From the NCBI GenBank assembly GCA_012932295.1, contig JAAONU010000016.1, positions 15,540,111 to 15,604,110 of the forward strand: a stretch of DNA of 64,000 bases. The letters run 5' to 3'. Source of the DNA: Cyclina sinensis (taxonomy: Eukaryota; Mollusca; Bivalvia; Venerida; Veneridae). A model generated the notes under the pieces. The model saw nothing but the letters and a program-made list of their open reading frames with translations. It did not search any database and was not told the origin of the DNA. Shown piece by piece: positions 36,201-48,600 of the stretch (its first letter is position 1; each line of letters begins with the position of its first letter). A program made the position numbers and the translations under genes.

Positions 36201-36477
36201 ATTGACCCAACTCAACATCTGTTGATGGCTAAATGGGTTAATTGCGTATCGAGCGTCAACACAAAGGATTAAATCAATAAAGTAGTAAAATGCGCTCTGA
36301 TTGGTAATGCTTTGAAGGTAGTATGTATTTCCGAGAGAAAGCTCTGCCCATTGCCGGAGCTGAGCAAGTTACTGACATCGGCACATAAAACATTTTCGGC
36401 GAAGTTGACATCGCTAGGCGAAGTCAGGGAGTTCAGGGCGACGATTTCGCCCATTTCGCCCCCTCGTGAGAGCCCTG
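33293..36477. mobile_element. hAT-like inverted-repeat element, about 3.2 kb, no transposase seen
   Basis: It begins CAGGGCTCTCGCTAGGG (33293-33309) and ends CCCTCGTGAGAGCCCTG (36461-36477), inverted repeats with two mismatches. GAATAA flanks both sides (33287-33292 and 36478-36483). CAGGG-type ends fit hAT elements, although their duplications are usually 8 bp. The interior has no credible transposase reading frame. It contains a (TTCTG)n run (about 34252-34279) and a worn GAGCACCGCTAGGCGGAGCA segment (35279-35299) of another repeat. Confidence 0.65.
34195..34280 (+). repeat. LINE-like 3' tail with (TTCTG)n
   Basis: ATGTACTATGTACAAATCAA, AATAAAAGATC and then TTTTCTGTTCTGTTCTGTTC TG looks like the 3' end of a non-LTR element finishing in a pentanucleotide repeat. 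It is comparable in style to the tail at 49880-49965. No upstream coding sequence is attached. Confidence 0.45.
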
Positions 36478-36483
36478 GAATAA

Positions 36484-38560
36484 CTTGATAAAGTTTACTC
36501 TAAATAAATGTATAAACATTAAATATTGTATGTCTTTATTCAGCAATAAGCGATTTATGGCCCATGAGCAATACATATACTAAACAACACATAAGAAAAA
36601 TAATGAAAAGAAAAATTATGATAATATTATATAGAAAAATAATCCATGGGCTATAACTCTGGTGTTACTAATTTGACTGGAACAAACTTTGTGCGAGAAA
36701 TGTCCTTTACCAGTAAGACATATTTGTGTTTAGTTCAATGAAATTAACTCCATCTGTTACTTAAATATGAGATACATATGTAGATATTTTCATGAACAGC
36801 TTGACAAGATCTTGTAATGTCTAGACAATTCACATTAACCAGTGCCAGATGTGACACTGACTAGGATAAACTATCGTATATGTAACAACTTTAATCATTG
36901 TTACCAGTAAAGGAAAGAAGTAATCATAACACAGTTTAACAAACCTGCAGTACTTTGATTTACAAACAAAACAAATTAAGTTCAACAACATAATTTTAAC
37001 AATGAAATAATAATGACTTACAATGTGATGTTTAATAATCTATCTATAATAATAACCTATTGTCACAACCTCCATTCACAGAATTTTTTTAATTTCTTTT
37101 CTTAAAAAATAAAAATAAAAACAGTTGAATCCAATACTATGAAATTATGATGTGCTTTGAACACATTCTCTGATCCTTTGCTTTCTGCAGTGAATGAAAA
37201 AGGTGATACAAGTAAAAATGGTACTACACTAAAACTCATCATTTTCTAATCATGATTTAAATCACTGTTCTATGTCAGACAGTTAATCCAACAAACAAAT
37301 TCGTTAAACTGATATCATAGCATAAATAATACTGAATTCTGGAATGAAGCTGCTAAGTATGATCGACTTTTTACGTATAACTTTGACCTTGGACTGAGTG
37401 ACAAATCAGTTTGGTATCTTTATCTATAATAAAACAATGCCTATAAAAAATTGAGCTACGCCAAGTAGAAATAAGTGTTGTAGTAAATGACCTAGTTTTG
37501 AGAGGAATGATGTCAAACATTATTATGATGTTGTGTAATGCCATTGCATCATTCTTTAAAAGTATATTACTCAGACTAAAAATGATCAGTTTTTGGTGTA
37601 GTCAGGACTGCAGCCTATGCTTATTCATTGAATCCAATTAGACTATGAACAATCATATATATTCACTCTGATTTATTTGGCAACAACAATGAAAATAAAA
37701 AAAACAATTGTATAAGCTTGAAAACAATAAATAAAAATACCATTTCACCTAGAAGAAGTTTTCTGTTAAAAAGGCACACAAAAACACGCCCTTTTATTCA
37801 CATAAAATAAAAATGAAGTGTATTAATGATTAAATATGATGTTGATGTCTCTGTTGTGCCCATGTTATCCACATTCACTATGAACAAATTATATATATGT
37901 AATGAAATTGAGAGACACAAGAAAATGAAAAAGAAGTTGCTTTGTTATTATTTAATAGACATCTTTTGTAGGAAAATTTCTAAGGGCCATAACTTTGTAC
38001 CAATTTGTTGCATTTTAGTCACTGGTTTGATTTGCGCCAATATTGAGAAGCTAAAGGTAGTCAAAAGAAACAATATTTCTATCATTTGTTCAGTGAATTT
38101 TCATTATAATCTGATTAATATCTGGGAAAACATACACTACATCATGTAATAGTCCTAAAAATGAATTGTTTTGTCATGCATAACATAATTATAACTAGAA
38201 CTATCGCTGAATGCAATTCATACCCCAACCAATGTCCTTGACAGAAGACGACATGGAAAGGTGGTTAAGGGAATACCTTTAGTGGCACAAATACATATAC
38301 ATAAAAAGAAATTATCTCTGGTGAAAAAAACAAACAAATTGTACAGGTAATACTATAAATATATATTGTCAAATCATGTTCGAAACAGTTACAAATAACC
38401 TTTCATTTTCCCAATGTACAAAAACAAACAAAAGCAGTGAAGTTAAGAAAATAGCATAATTATGTCAAAATGTAATTAAGAGTGGAAAAACTTTGCATAC
38501 TGAGCTTACTTGTTCTAGTTTTAGAAATATTCAAGTACATGTTAAAATTTCAGAACATTT
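36484..38560. other. No gene or clear repeat seen
   Basis: About 2 kb of AT-rich sequence. Short open frames, including one of 107 codons at 37826-38149, have composition and codon content like the surrounding non-coding DNA and resemble no family I know. Confidence 0.45.
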
Positions 38561-39670
38561 TCTAAGTCAATTTTTGACCTTCAAGTGTGGTCTTGACCTT
38601 AAGCTGGCACAAGGGTAAGATGGGTTCTGCACATTGCCCAGTTGGGGTGAACATTTGAGTCAAGTTTGAAGAAAATCCTTCCATTAGTATAGAATTTATA
38701 GAGCGGATACGACATATTGTCTAATATTGATTGTAAGTAAATTAAAAGACTTAAAAAGGGGCATTACTTTGTCAAAATGCAATACAGAGTTATGAAACTT
38801 GATCTGCATAACTTACTTGTGATACCTCATATATCTTTTAAGTTTTAAGGAAATACCTGTGCTAGTTTCAGAAATATTCAAGTACATGTTAAAATTTAAG
38901 AACATTTTCTAAGTCAATTTTGACCTTCAAGTGTGACCTTGACCTTAAGCCGGCACAAAGGTAACATGGGTTCTGCACATGACTTTGTTGAGTTGAACAT
39001 TTGAGTAAAGTTTGAAGAAATTTCTTCCATTAGTATAGGATTTATAGAGCGGACATGACATATTGTCTAATATTTGATTGTATGTAAATTTGAAGACTTA
39101 AAAAGGGGCATAACTTTGTCAAAATGCAATACAGAGTTATGAAACTTGACCTGCATATCCTAATAGTGACACTTCATATATATTTTAAGTTTCAAGCAAA
39201 TACGTTTTCTAGTTTCAGAAATATTCAAATACATGTTAAAATTTAAGAACATTTTCTAAGTCAATTTTTGACCTTCATGTGTGACCATGACCTTAAGCCG
39301 GCAAAAGGGTTACATGGGTTCTGCACATCGCCTTGTTGAGATGAACATTTGAGCCAAGATTAAAGAAAATCTTTCAATTAGTGTAGGACTTACAGAGCAG
39401 ACACGACATAATGTCTAATATTTGATTGTTTGATATTTGACCTTCAATTGTGACCTTGACCTTGAGCTGACACATGGGCAACATGGGTTCTGCACATCCC
39501 CTTGTTGAGGTGAACATTTCAGCCATGTTTGAAGAAAATCCTTCAATTGGTATAGGATTTATAAAGCGGACACGATAATGGAGACGGACGGACCGACCGA
39601 CGCGACAAAGCGAATCCATTATAGCCCCCCCCCCCCCCCCCTCCACATTTTGTGGTAGGGGTATAATAAT
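38561..39670 (+). repeat. 347-bp tandem units, pearl-like, with GACGGAC tract and poly-C
   Basis: TCTAAGTCAATTTTGACCTT recurs at 38561, 38908 and 39255, a spacing of exactly 347 bp each time. Each unit includes TGACCTTGACCTTAAGC, ATGGGTTCTGCACAT and TTATAGAGCGGACACGACAT. It ends with GAGACGGACGGACCGACCGA (39571-39590), a run of about 17 C (39626-39640) and GTGGTAGGGGTATAATAAT, so it again has a tract and an imperfect terminal hairpin. Confidence 0.7.
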
Positions 39671-40380
39671 GTCATGAAGATTTATTAAATATTTAAAACA
39701 ACAGTATTGGTGCAACAGATGGATGCTCCCAGACACTGCTCTGACAGGGCTAAAAACATAACCAAGTAAAAGTGAATGGAAACAAACTGGGATGTTTCAT
39801 TAAATAAAATTATTTTTATAAATTTTGGGGCCAGCTAAATATATTGTAATAAATCATGAACTTTGATCTCTAAGTTTGACTTTGACATTTCAACCTGGTT
39901 TATGTTTGGTTACAAACTGTCTCATTCAAGCAAACATCTGTGCCAAGTAAATTTGAAATCGCTCAAACCATGGCCAAGTTACAGCTGAGCAGGGGTTTCA
40001 ATAAGTTTTTAAGTTAGAGGGTATACATGTAAAGTAGGCGTGGGATTTGCTGCCAGTTTGTTATAAAATAAGCCTGCTTTTAAGGAAAATAGCTGGAGGA
40101 TAACTCAGAACAGATGGGGGAAATCCCCGCCTTCTGCCTCTTAATGAAACACCTGGCAGCTGGGTAAGGCAGAATTGTAGCCAAAGTGTGACCTTGACCT
40201 TTAATCTACTGACCTGGTTCATGTGTGCAGCACACTGCCTCATTGAGGTGACCAAATGTGCCAAGTAATTTTGAAAGCTAAGTTGCAGCTCAGACAAGCT
40301 AAAATGTGAAAGAATGATGGAAGGACAAAGTGACGACTATATGCTTCCCTGAAATAAACAAGAGATGTTTGTGTAACACT
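39671..40380. repeat. Worn GACCTTGACC repeats; no gene
   Basis: Single worn units with TTTGACATTTCAACCTGGTT (about 39880) and AGTGTGACCTTGACCTTTAA (about 40185) resemble neighbouring families. No exon or RNA gene is visible. Confidence 0.4.
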
Positions 40381-40863
40381 TATGCCCCCCCCCCCAAAAC
40401 CCGGCAGTATACATTATGGGCAGTGTACATGGAAATGAAATTTACCTTTTGAACTTAAAATCAATAGGGGTTATCTACAGGTACTATCTGAGATGCATCA
40501 ACCTATCAAGTATGACGTGTGTAGGCTAAAACTAGACCTAGATATTCTTATGATAAATCTGTACACCAAATCTTATTTCGGTATGTGCAATCTCTGCGAA
40601 GAAAATGAATGGAAACTGCAAATAATTGAAATTTTTCTATGTCCAAGGGGCATAACTCTGTCAAAAATTGCTCAATCAAACCCAAATCAGAACTTGAACT
40701 AGATATTTTTATGATAAATTTATATACCAAATTTTATTTCAGTAAGTGCAAGCTCTGCAAAGAAAATGAACGGAAACTGTTGGTGGACATACTGACCGAC
40801 CGACCTTCCGACCAACAGACAGCAGCAAAGCAACATGCCCTCCCTTTTTCAAAGGGGGGCATA
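40381..40863 (+). repeat. Short pearl-like element with TATGCCCCCC ends
   Basis: The left end TATGCCCCCC (40381-40390) is the inverse of the right end GGGGGGCATA (40854-40863). Two units of about 160 bp share TACACCAAATCTTATTTCGG and GAAGAAAATGAATGGAAACTG. ACCGACCGACC lies before the end, and ATGCCCTCCCTTTTTCAAAG GGGGGCAT folds as a terminal hairpin. Confidence 0.6.
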
Positions 40864-42898
40864 GAAATAATAAGAAAGTTGTCCGGAGTATTGCACAAAA
40901 GTCATCAACCAAGCTATATGGTTATGGTGTCTTTTGATGCCTTTGTCAATTACATGTACATGCTAAACATGAAGATAGTTTATAATTAATAGCTGTTATT
41001 GTAGAGTCAATTCTCTGTCATTCTTGTATCAAGTACAAACAGTTAACTGTATTCTACCATAGTAAAATACCAACATAGCAATTATCTGAAGAGGGTGAGA
41101 AAAAGATCATTTGCTCTAATTATCCCAAAGAACAAATTAAATGATGTTAATCCATTCAGTGAATTCAATACTTTTTCATTTGCTAAAATACCTGCTGCAA
41201 GTGTTTAAAAATGTCAGGGTATCATTAACTGAAGAAACTATGTTTTAAATAAATGCAGAAAAATATCCATTATTCTTTTCCTACAGTCCCCAATAACCCA
41301 TTCTAGTTAACTTAAATGAGGTAAGTTTAAGTCCCAGCATCACTATTTCCAGTAATTTTTATTTTACTGAGAAAGAAATGATCTTTATTAGTACTAAAAT
41401 CATTCCCAAATGCTTATTAAATCAATGAACATGTTTCTAATATACATGCAGTGTAGTAATGTTTTCGATGCTATTGCAAAAAAACATTAGAGAAGGTTTT
41501 TTATGAAGACTTATGTCAACCTTGTTTTAGAATAAATAGAACAGTCTGATAATGGGACTTTAATGTGTCTTTCAGTATAATATCAATCACTAACAAGCAA
41601 ACAACAATTGTCATTTTTTCCTCAATTTTTTTTATAAAAACTTCTCATTGTCATCAATTCTCTAAATTTAGTGCTTTTATTTCAGATCTTGTAATGTTAC
41701 GGGAATATTTTAAACTAAGGTCAGGGTTTGCACACCATCTAAGATTGACACCTCCTGACCTTGGATGCCCTGTAAATCTTGCCTTTGAAAAGGCTTTGAC
41801 ATTTGTCACAGGGGTGTGAAAATGCAGTGCTGGTTCAATGTTTAAATGGAATATGAAAAGTAGTAAAAAAAAGGAATTGTCTGGCATACCTGAATATTGC
41901 AATCACCTGAAAATTCAGGTAATAGTTATTTACCTGGAACGATTGAAAATGCTCTGATTTCACCAGATGTTCAGAAAATCAATGCTTTCTTCCTGTATAT
42001 TTTGTTTCAATCTAACTAGAAAACAACAGATTGTTCAAGGTTACTTTTCTTTCATAAGTTAAGAATAAAGTACATGTACATTAACCTCACTTGTGATACA
42101 AACATGACTCCCACATAGTATGAAGACTCTTAAAAAATATATGCTTTCAGCATCTTTGCAGTTTTTATGCCTACATTTTTTTTTTATTCTGTCTCATATT
42201 TACATAAGTTTACATTAGCAGTTTCATTCATCAAAATCTGCTCAACATTACTAAATATACAAAATGCCTGAATTAAGCAACTTTCTATTTTATATGACGA
42301 ACAGCCTTTATTCTTCAGTCCAACTATACCTTCCAAGGGAGGCTACTACTACGGCAAAAATCAAATCTGTTCAGAGTACCGATAATGTTTTCTTTCTTAT
42401 CAACTGGGTGCAAATGAACAGGCTTGGTAAAAGAAGTGTCATCTTTTACTATCTAGGTTTAAACATTAAGCTGTAGGCATTTAAATTTACAAAACAGAAG
42501 ATTTATTTGTCCTAGGAACTATGCAAGCAAATACAAACTTGCCTGAAAGGAAATAAGTTGTAAACAGGTACTATCAATTTCCAAAAGGTGTGAAATTACT
42601 GTATTAAGTACCATCATGAATATTTAATAACTGACAGAATGAAATTAATATGGTTAGGAAATATAATTTTAATTATTTTGTATTCAGAATTTTTCAGACA
42701 AGTCTGATGTCATAACTGTATTAAAAGACCACCTGTCAAATGCAACCTTTTTATGTCTGTCTAAAAGGTCACATATAACAGGTTTAGTGGTATTACATAA
42801 TTATAAAGGCAGGTACATATGTCTCTGATTATTTTGAAGAAAAACAATTCGGGTCCATGTACAAAATCTAAACAAGAGCCACCGCAAGCGGGGGCCAC
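40864..42898. other. No gene seen
   Basis: AT-rich sequence with no recognisable exon, RNA gene or repeat structure. Open frames are short and unlike known proteins. Confidence 0.4.
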
Positions 42899-45456
42899 GC
42901 TCGACTTTTTTCTATATCCAAAGGCAAACACATCAGAGGAAGCACATTGTGGTGAAGGGATTTCAAATGAAACATTATTTGGAAATATAATTATACATAA
43001 CAAAGTTATGGCCAATTTTAGCAACATTCAGAAATTTGACCTTAAAGGTCTAGGTCAAGTTCAGTTTAACCTTCTCTGAAGGTATTGTCTAAAAAGTAGT
43101 TATGTCCAAGCATGATGACACTACATCCATTAGCAACAAAGATATAGCCAAGTTAAGTAATGTCAAGGTCATTTAAATGGTCAAGGTAATGCTTGAATTG
43201 TTTAACACGTTTCTTTTATTCTCAGTGTTGTTTTGTCCCTGTATAGATCAAATCCGTCCATAAAACCAGAAGTTTGGCTATTTTAGCAAAATGCAATAAT
43301 TAGAAATTTGACTGTAAAGGTCATTTAAAGGTTAAGGTCATACTTGAATAATTTAACATGTAGGTTTTGTCATAAGCCATGTTTTGTCCAAGTATTAATA
43401 AACAAGAGGGCCAATGGTCCTAAAGCACTAACCTGGGTTCAAAGATGAAAGAAATTTTTATGAATGTAATGATGCATATCACAGAAATGGACCAATGCAA
43501 TTTCATTGCCATAGCTCCAAAAACAAAAAGGAGGTCAGTAGGTCAAAATATAGGTCATGAGATGACATTTTTGAAATCCGAACGAAAAGCTGTACACACA
43601 GTCCAAATTTCATTGTCGTAGCTTTAAAACAAAAAAGTAGGTCAGTAGGTCAAAAATATAGGTCATGCTATGACATTTTTGAAATCTGAACAAAAACTGT
43701 ATACATGGTCCAAATTTCATTGCCATAGCTCCAAAAACAAAAAGTAGGTCAGTAGGTCAAAAATATAGGTCATGCGATGACATCTTTGAAATCGGAACGA
43801 AAAACTGTGCACATGGTCCAAATTTCATTGCTGTAGCTAAAAAACAAAAAAGTAGGTCAGTAGGTCAAAAATACAGGTCATGCTATGACGTTTTTGAAAT
43901 TGGAACAAAAAACTGTGTACATGGTCCAAATTTTATTGCCATAGCTCCAAAAACAAAAAGTAGGTCAGTAGGTCAAAAAATAGGTCATGCGATGACATTT
44001 TTGAAATCGGAAAGAAAAACTGTGCACACGATCCAAATTTCATTGCTGTAGCTAAAAACAAAAAATTAGGTCAGTAGGTCAAAAATATAGGTCATGCTAT
44101 GACATTTTTGAAATTGGAACAAAAAACTGTGTACATGGTCCAAATTTCATTGCCATAGCTCCAGAAACAAAAATGTAGGTCAGTAGGTCAAAAATATAGG
44201 TCATGACATGACATTTTTTAATTCTAAACGAGAAACTGTGCACTCAGTCCAAATTTCATTGCTGTAGCTAAAAAACAAAAAAGTAGGTCAGTAGGTCAAA
44301 AATATAGGTCATGCTATGACATTTTTGATATCGGAAGAAAAAACTGTATACAAGGTTCAAATTTCATTGCCATAGCTCCAAAAACAAAAAGTAGGTCAGT
44401 AGGTCAAAAATATAGGTCATGCCATGACATGTTTGAAATCGAAATAAAAAAAAACTGTGCACACAGTCCAAATTTCATTGCTGTAGCTCAAAACCAGAAA
44501 GTAGGTCAGTAGGTCAAAAATATAGGTCATGCAATGACATTTTGAAATGGAAACGAAAAAGTGTTGTTTTGTCTAAATCTGATTCAAATCCAACCATAAA
44601 TTACATAATTATGGCCAGTTTTAACAAAATTCAATGATTTGACCTTGACCGTCAAGGTCATTTAAAGGTCAAGGTCAAACTTGAAATAATCATAACCTCT
44701 GATTTGTCACAACTGTTGTTTAGTCCAAGTTTGAATTAAATCTATATATAAATGAGAAAGTTATGACAATTTAAGCAAACTTCAATCATCTGACCTTGAC
44801 GGTCAAGGTAATTTTAAGGTCATGGTCAAATCTGAGTTATTCAACATGTCAGTTTTGTCATAAGTGTTGTTTTGTCCAAGTATAAATCTAATCCAACCAT
44901 AAATACTAATGTTATGGTCAATTTTAGCAAAATTTAATAATTTGACCTTAAAGGTGAAGGTCATTTATGAGTCAAGGTCAAGTTTAGTCTGGTCAGCTTG
45001 AAGGTCTTGTCCAAAGGGTTGTTGTGTCCAAGCATAAAGAGAATCCACCTAATAATAATAAAGTTATGGCCAATTTTAGCAAAATTCAATATTTTGACCT
45101 TGAATATGAAGGTCATTTATGAGTCAAGGTCTAGTTTAGTCTGGTCAGCTTGAAGGTCTTCTCCAAAGGGTTGTTGTTTCCAAAAATTAAGAGAAACCAC
45201 CTACTAATAATAAAGTTATGGCAAATTTTAGCAAAATTCAATATTTTGACCTTGAATATGAAGGTCATTTAAGAGTCAAGGTCAAGTTTAGTCTGGTCAT
45301 CTTGAAGGTCTTGTCCAAAGGGTTGTTGTGTTCAAGTATGAAGATAATCCATCAAGGAATAAAAAAATTATGATCAATGTTAAAGTTTTCGGACGGCAAC
45401 GGCAACGACACCATGACTATGACAATAACTCGATTTTTTTTTCAAAAAAAGTCGAG
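42899..45456 (+). repeat. Composite pearl-like element with GTCGAG ends
   Basis: It begins GCTCGACTTTTTT (42899-42911) and ends AAAAAAAGTCGAGC (45443-45456). The terminal ACTCGATTTTTTTTT, loop, AAAAAAAGTCGAG is a hairpin (45429-45455). The interior has flanking zones of GACCTTGAAGGTCATTTAA-type units (43030-43400 and 44570-45400) around the 107-bp array. Near the right end is CGGCAACGGCAACGACACC, where sister elements have GACGGACGG. Confidence 0.65.
43480..44560 (+). repeat. 107-108-bp tandem array, about ten copies
   Basis: CCAAATTTCATTGCCATAGC recurs at about 43499, 43605, 43712, 43820, 43928, 44035, 44142, 44251, 44359 and 44470. Each unit also has GTAGGTCAGTAGGTCAAAAA TATAGGTCATGC and ATGACATTTTTGAAAT. 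Units alternate slightly (GCCATAGCTCC versus GCTGTAGCTAAA), suggesting growth by 215-bp dimers. Confidence 0.85.
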
Positions 45457-45610
45457 CTAAAAACTACATCCACATGAACTGGAGCTAAGCTTCATTATAA
45501 AGAGCCATGGAATTTCAAGACAAAACGATTCTATTAAATCCTTAACCATGTTATCATACATTTCCTATATGTTCTTTTGTACACAATGATTATTACATCA
45601 AATACTATAA

Positions 45611-45616
45611 TTTATT
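45611..45616 (-). promoter_or_regulatory. Likely NAGK polyadenylation signal
   Basis: AATAAA on the minus strand, about 47 bases after the NAGK stop codon. Confidence 0.6.
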
Positions 45617-45662
45617 TCCATCACCAGTCTTATTTCTCTCTTCAAGATCTTATATGGAAGTC

Positions 45663-48600
45663 TCAGAATTTTTCATGGAAGAAAACTTCTGCGTTGGCCT
45701 CATAGTCCATTGGTAAGGTGGCCTTAGCAGCTCGAGCACCAAGACTGGCTGCACCCACACTGGCAGGCTTTTTCAAGGTTAACAGCGTAATTTCATGGAT
45801 TCTTCTGTTTGATCGCTCAGCTTTCATAACCTCAATAAAACCTGGAATATTAACCATAGTCACATTTTAACAATTTATAGACCCTTTTACTTTACATACT
45901 ATGTCAAAAATAAAAATAACCTTTCAACATCTAAATCACTAAAAAGAGCTGTCAGAATGATATTGATTACCTCCCACATGCACATCAAAAACTTCCAACA
46001 TTGATTAGGGTGATGTTTTCTTTATAATTAACCTTTCGTTTGATCTGGCAGAAAGACAACAGATCGAAAAGCCCTGTTGTTCTGTTGTCATACCACGATT
46101 TTGTTGTGTCAATCTATTGTCGCAACAAATTATACATAATACTTTGTACCAAACTTGATATGTTCTCACAACTAATTCATGGAGGTGAAAGCCATTATTC
46201 TATCGAAATTTTAATTTCCCTCACCCCTAAGTCTTTAAAATGTATGCTTTGGGCATAATTATACTAGTATGTAGATTGTACATGTTGCTTTACTTTACAT
46301 TTCACTTCTTATCATGAAGTATGTAACTTCACAGAGAGGAAAAATAAGACTGTTATGTTTTGGAGGTTTCATTTATAGTAAAGATTGAACTAGAGATACA
46401 TCAACATATTGGAGATGTGTACTCTCTGAATGTAATGGAAGGGCTGTCACAAAGGTGATTAGATACAGCTTACAAAGGATCATAACACCTGATCAAGCAG
46501 ATGTCAAGGTAAGTCTTTTGTAGGTTGTAACTACATTCTAAAATCTCGAAACATCTCTTACAACTCTTCATTGTTAAACAATCTTAAAATCATTTGAAAT
46601 TCACACAATTCTAAAGCTAAAGGGGATTTTTTTTATTGTTACAAGCAAGAAAATGCTTTGACTGCATAAGGGTGGCTGCCGAAGTCATCCTAAAGCAGCT
46701 ACAATTGTCAATCGTGAGGTGGCTCCAAAGATTTCCCTTGCCTCCTGAGGCACTCTTCCACAAGGCAGAATACAGAGACAGCGTAGGAAAAACTTTTCCC
46801 AGTTGCCTACTTTTGCCAAGGAAATGAGCCTAGATGGAAAATGGCAGGAAAAAGAGTACAGCGAAGATTGGGTCATATAAATCTGTTACCATTAAATAGT
46901 ACCAAAATAAAGTGGAAATATCCGCAAGATAAAACAATATTTTTAGTTAAGAGTTACTACCCTTCTTTCATTTACAGTGTGTCTATATAAATGTAACTTT
47001 GACAGTTTTGTCGAAAACACTTTGACAGTTTGTCAATGTTTTTCTCTCGCTACTGTCGTGTCGATTTGCTGTTGTGTCGCAGTCATGTCTTGTCAATGAG
47101 TTGTCTGTCAATGTATTGACGTGTTTCCATGCCAATCACATACAGGTATTTTAAGCTTCCAATGAACAAGCCATTTCTCTGCCACATTGACACACAGCAG
47201 TTTCCACGCCATCGTATAGCTGAATTAACAGTACCAATATTCGGCTACAAAAATTTGGATAATGCAGTGCATTGTATTGAACTTTCAAAAATCAAATATT
47301 TGAATATATTCGAATATAGTAAACTGAATATCCAAATGTTTATTTCAGTATTCGTTCCCATCCCTTCCAACAATCTTGTAAAACACGGAAGCTCCTTAGT
47401 CCATTTGTTTTTAGATTATTGATCAGAAACTTATTTCAAAGTGCAAGCCCCTGTGAGCTTGATCTTTGACCTGGTGGGCCCAATATCATTAGGATTCATT
47501 ATCATAGTATGCTTAAATTATCTACAAAGTTCGAAGTTTCCAGGCATATGCTTTCTTCAGATTTTTGCCTGGAAACTACTTGGTCTACTGACAGACTGAC
47601 AGACTTCTGCGAAGCAATATACCCCCACTTTTTTTAAGGGGTGGGGGGATCAGTCTAGAATCAGAAGAAAAAATGTTTGCTGAAATAAAGAAGATGATTA
47701 TAAGTTTATATGCATTCTCCTTGCAATGACTTATAGTAGCTGTTCTGCGTAAAGCTGATAGAAATACTAGACAAATATACTATTATTAATTCATTTTTTA
47801 GGCAAATGGAGCTAGTTCTTTTTGCAAAAGACTCTATATGTTCCTTTTTCCAAAGTATTCAGTATTCAGGGAAAATGTGTATTTCAATAAGAGAAAGTCA
47901 GGACAGACAGAATAAAGACATGGAGGATTAATTCCAATCTAAAACTCCTTTAAAAACAATATTTTCATCATTTATCAATAACATCTGCATTTATTTTCAA
48001 ACTTAAGTTTATTCATACTTAAACTATTCAAACTTTTTGATGGTTTAACTTTCCAAGACTATGTTTGATGAATATAATTTTCTCAGGAACCAAAAGTTTC
48101 AAATACCAGGTTTCAGGAACTTCCAGCTTTTCCAAACTGATCCCACAGTGACAACATGTAGTCCACCTTTACCTGTCAGTAAACTCTGGGGAAAAAAACA
48201 ATGAAAAATGTAAAAACAAAAGGATTTAATACCTATAATATTTAAAAAAGAAATTATATGAAATCATTCAACAAATTTACAATCTTTTGGAAGAAACTGA
48301 TTTTGAAACAGACAGAAACACAAAGTCTGAATTTATTTTTTTATTTTTTTGGTAAAAAATAGAATAAAGAATATCCTTATAAATAAATAAATCTTGCCTC
48401 CCATATCGACTACAACAGAGAACAGGCATTTAGGTAGTCTGGCATTGCTCCACACTAATTCATTTTGTGGAAGGGTAGTGGTCAAGATGTTAGAACACCA
48501 GACTCCTGATCTAGAGGTCACAGGTTTGGATCCCATAAGTCTCCAGGTATTTTTCTCCTGCCACATTTTTGGCATGAGTACTGGTTTGAATCTAGGAAAC

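Noticed and set aside
37826..38149. Open frame of 107 codons on the plus strand
   Set aside because: No family resemblance, no splice context, and composition like the surrounding AT-rich DNA.
40639..40989. Open frame of 116 codons on the plus strand
   Set aside because: Most of it is the body and hairpin end of the TATGCCCCCC element.
43480..44560. CRISPR-like regular array
   Set aside because: This is eukaryotic DNA; the whole 107-bp unit repeats with no unique spacers.
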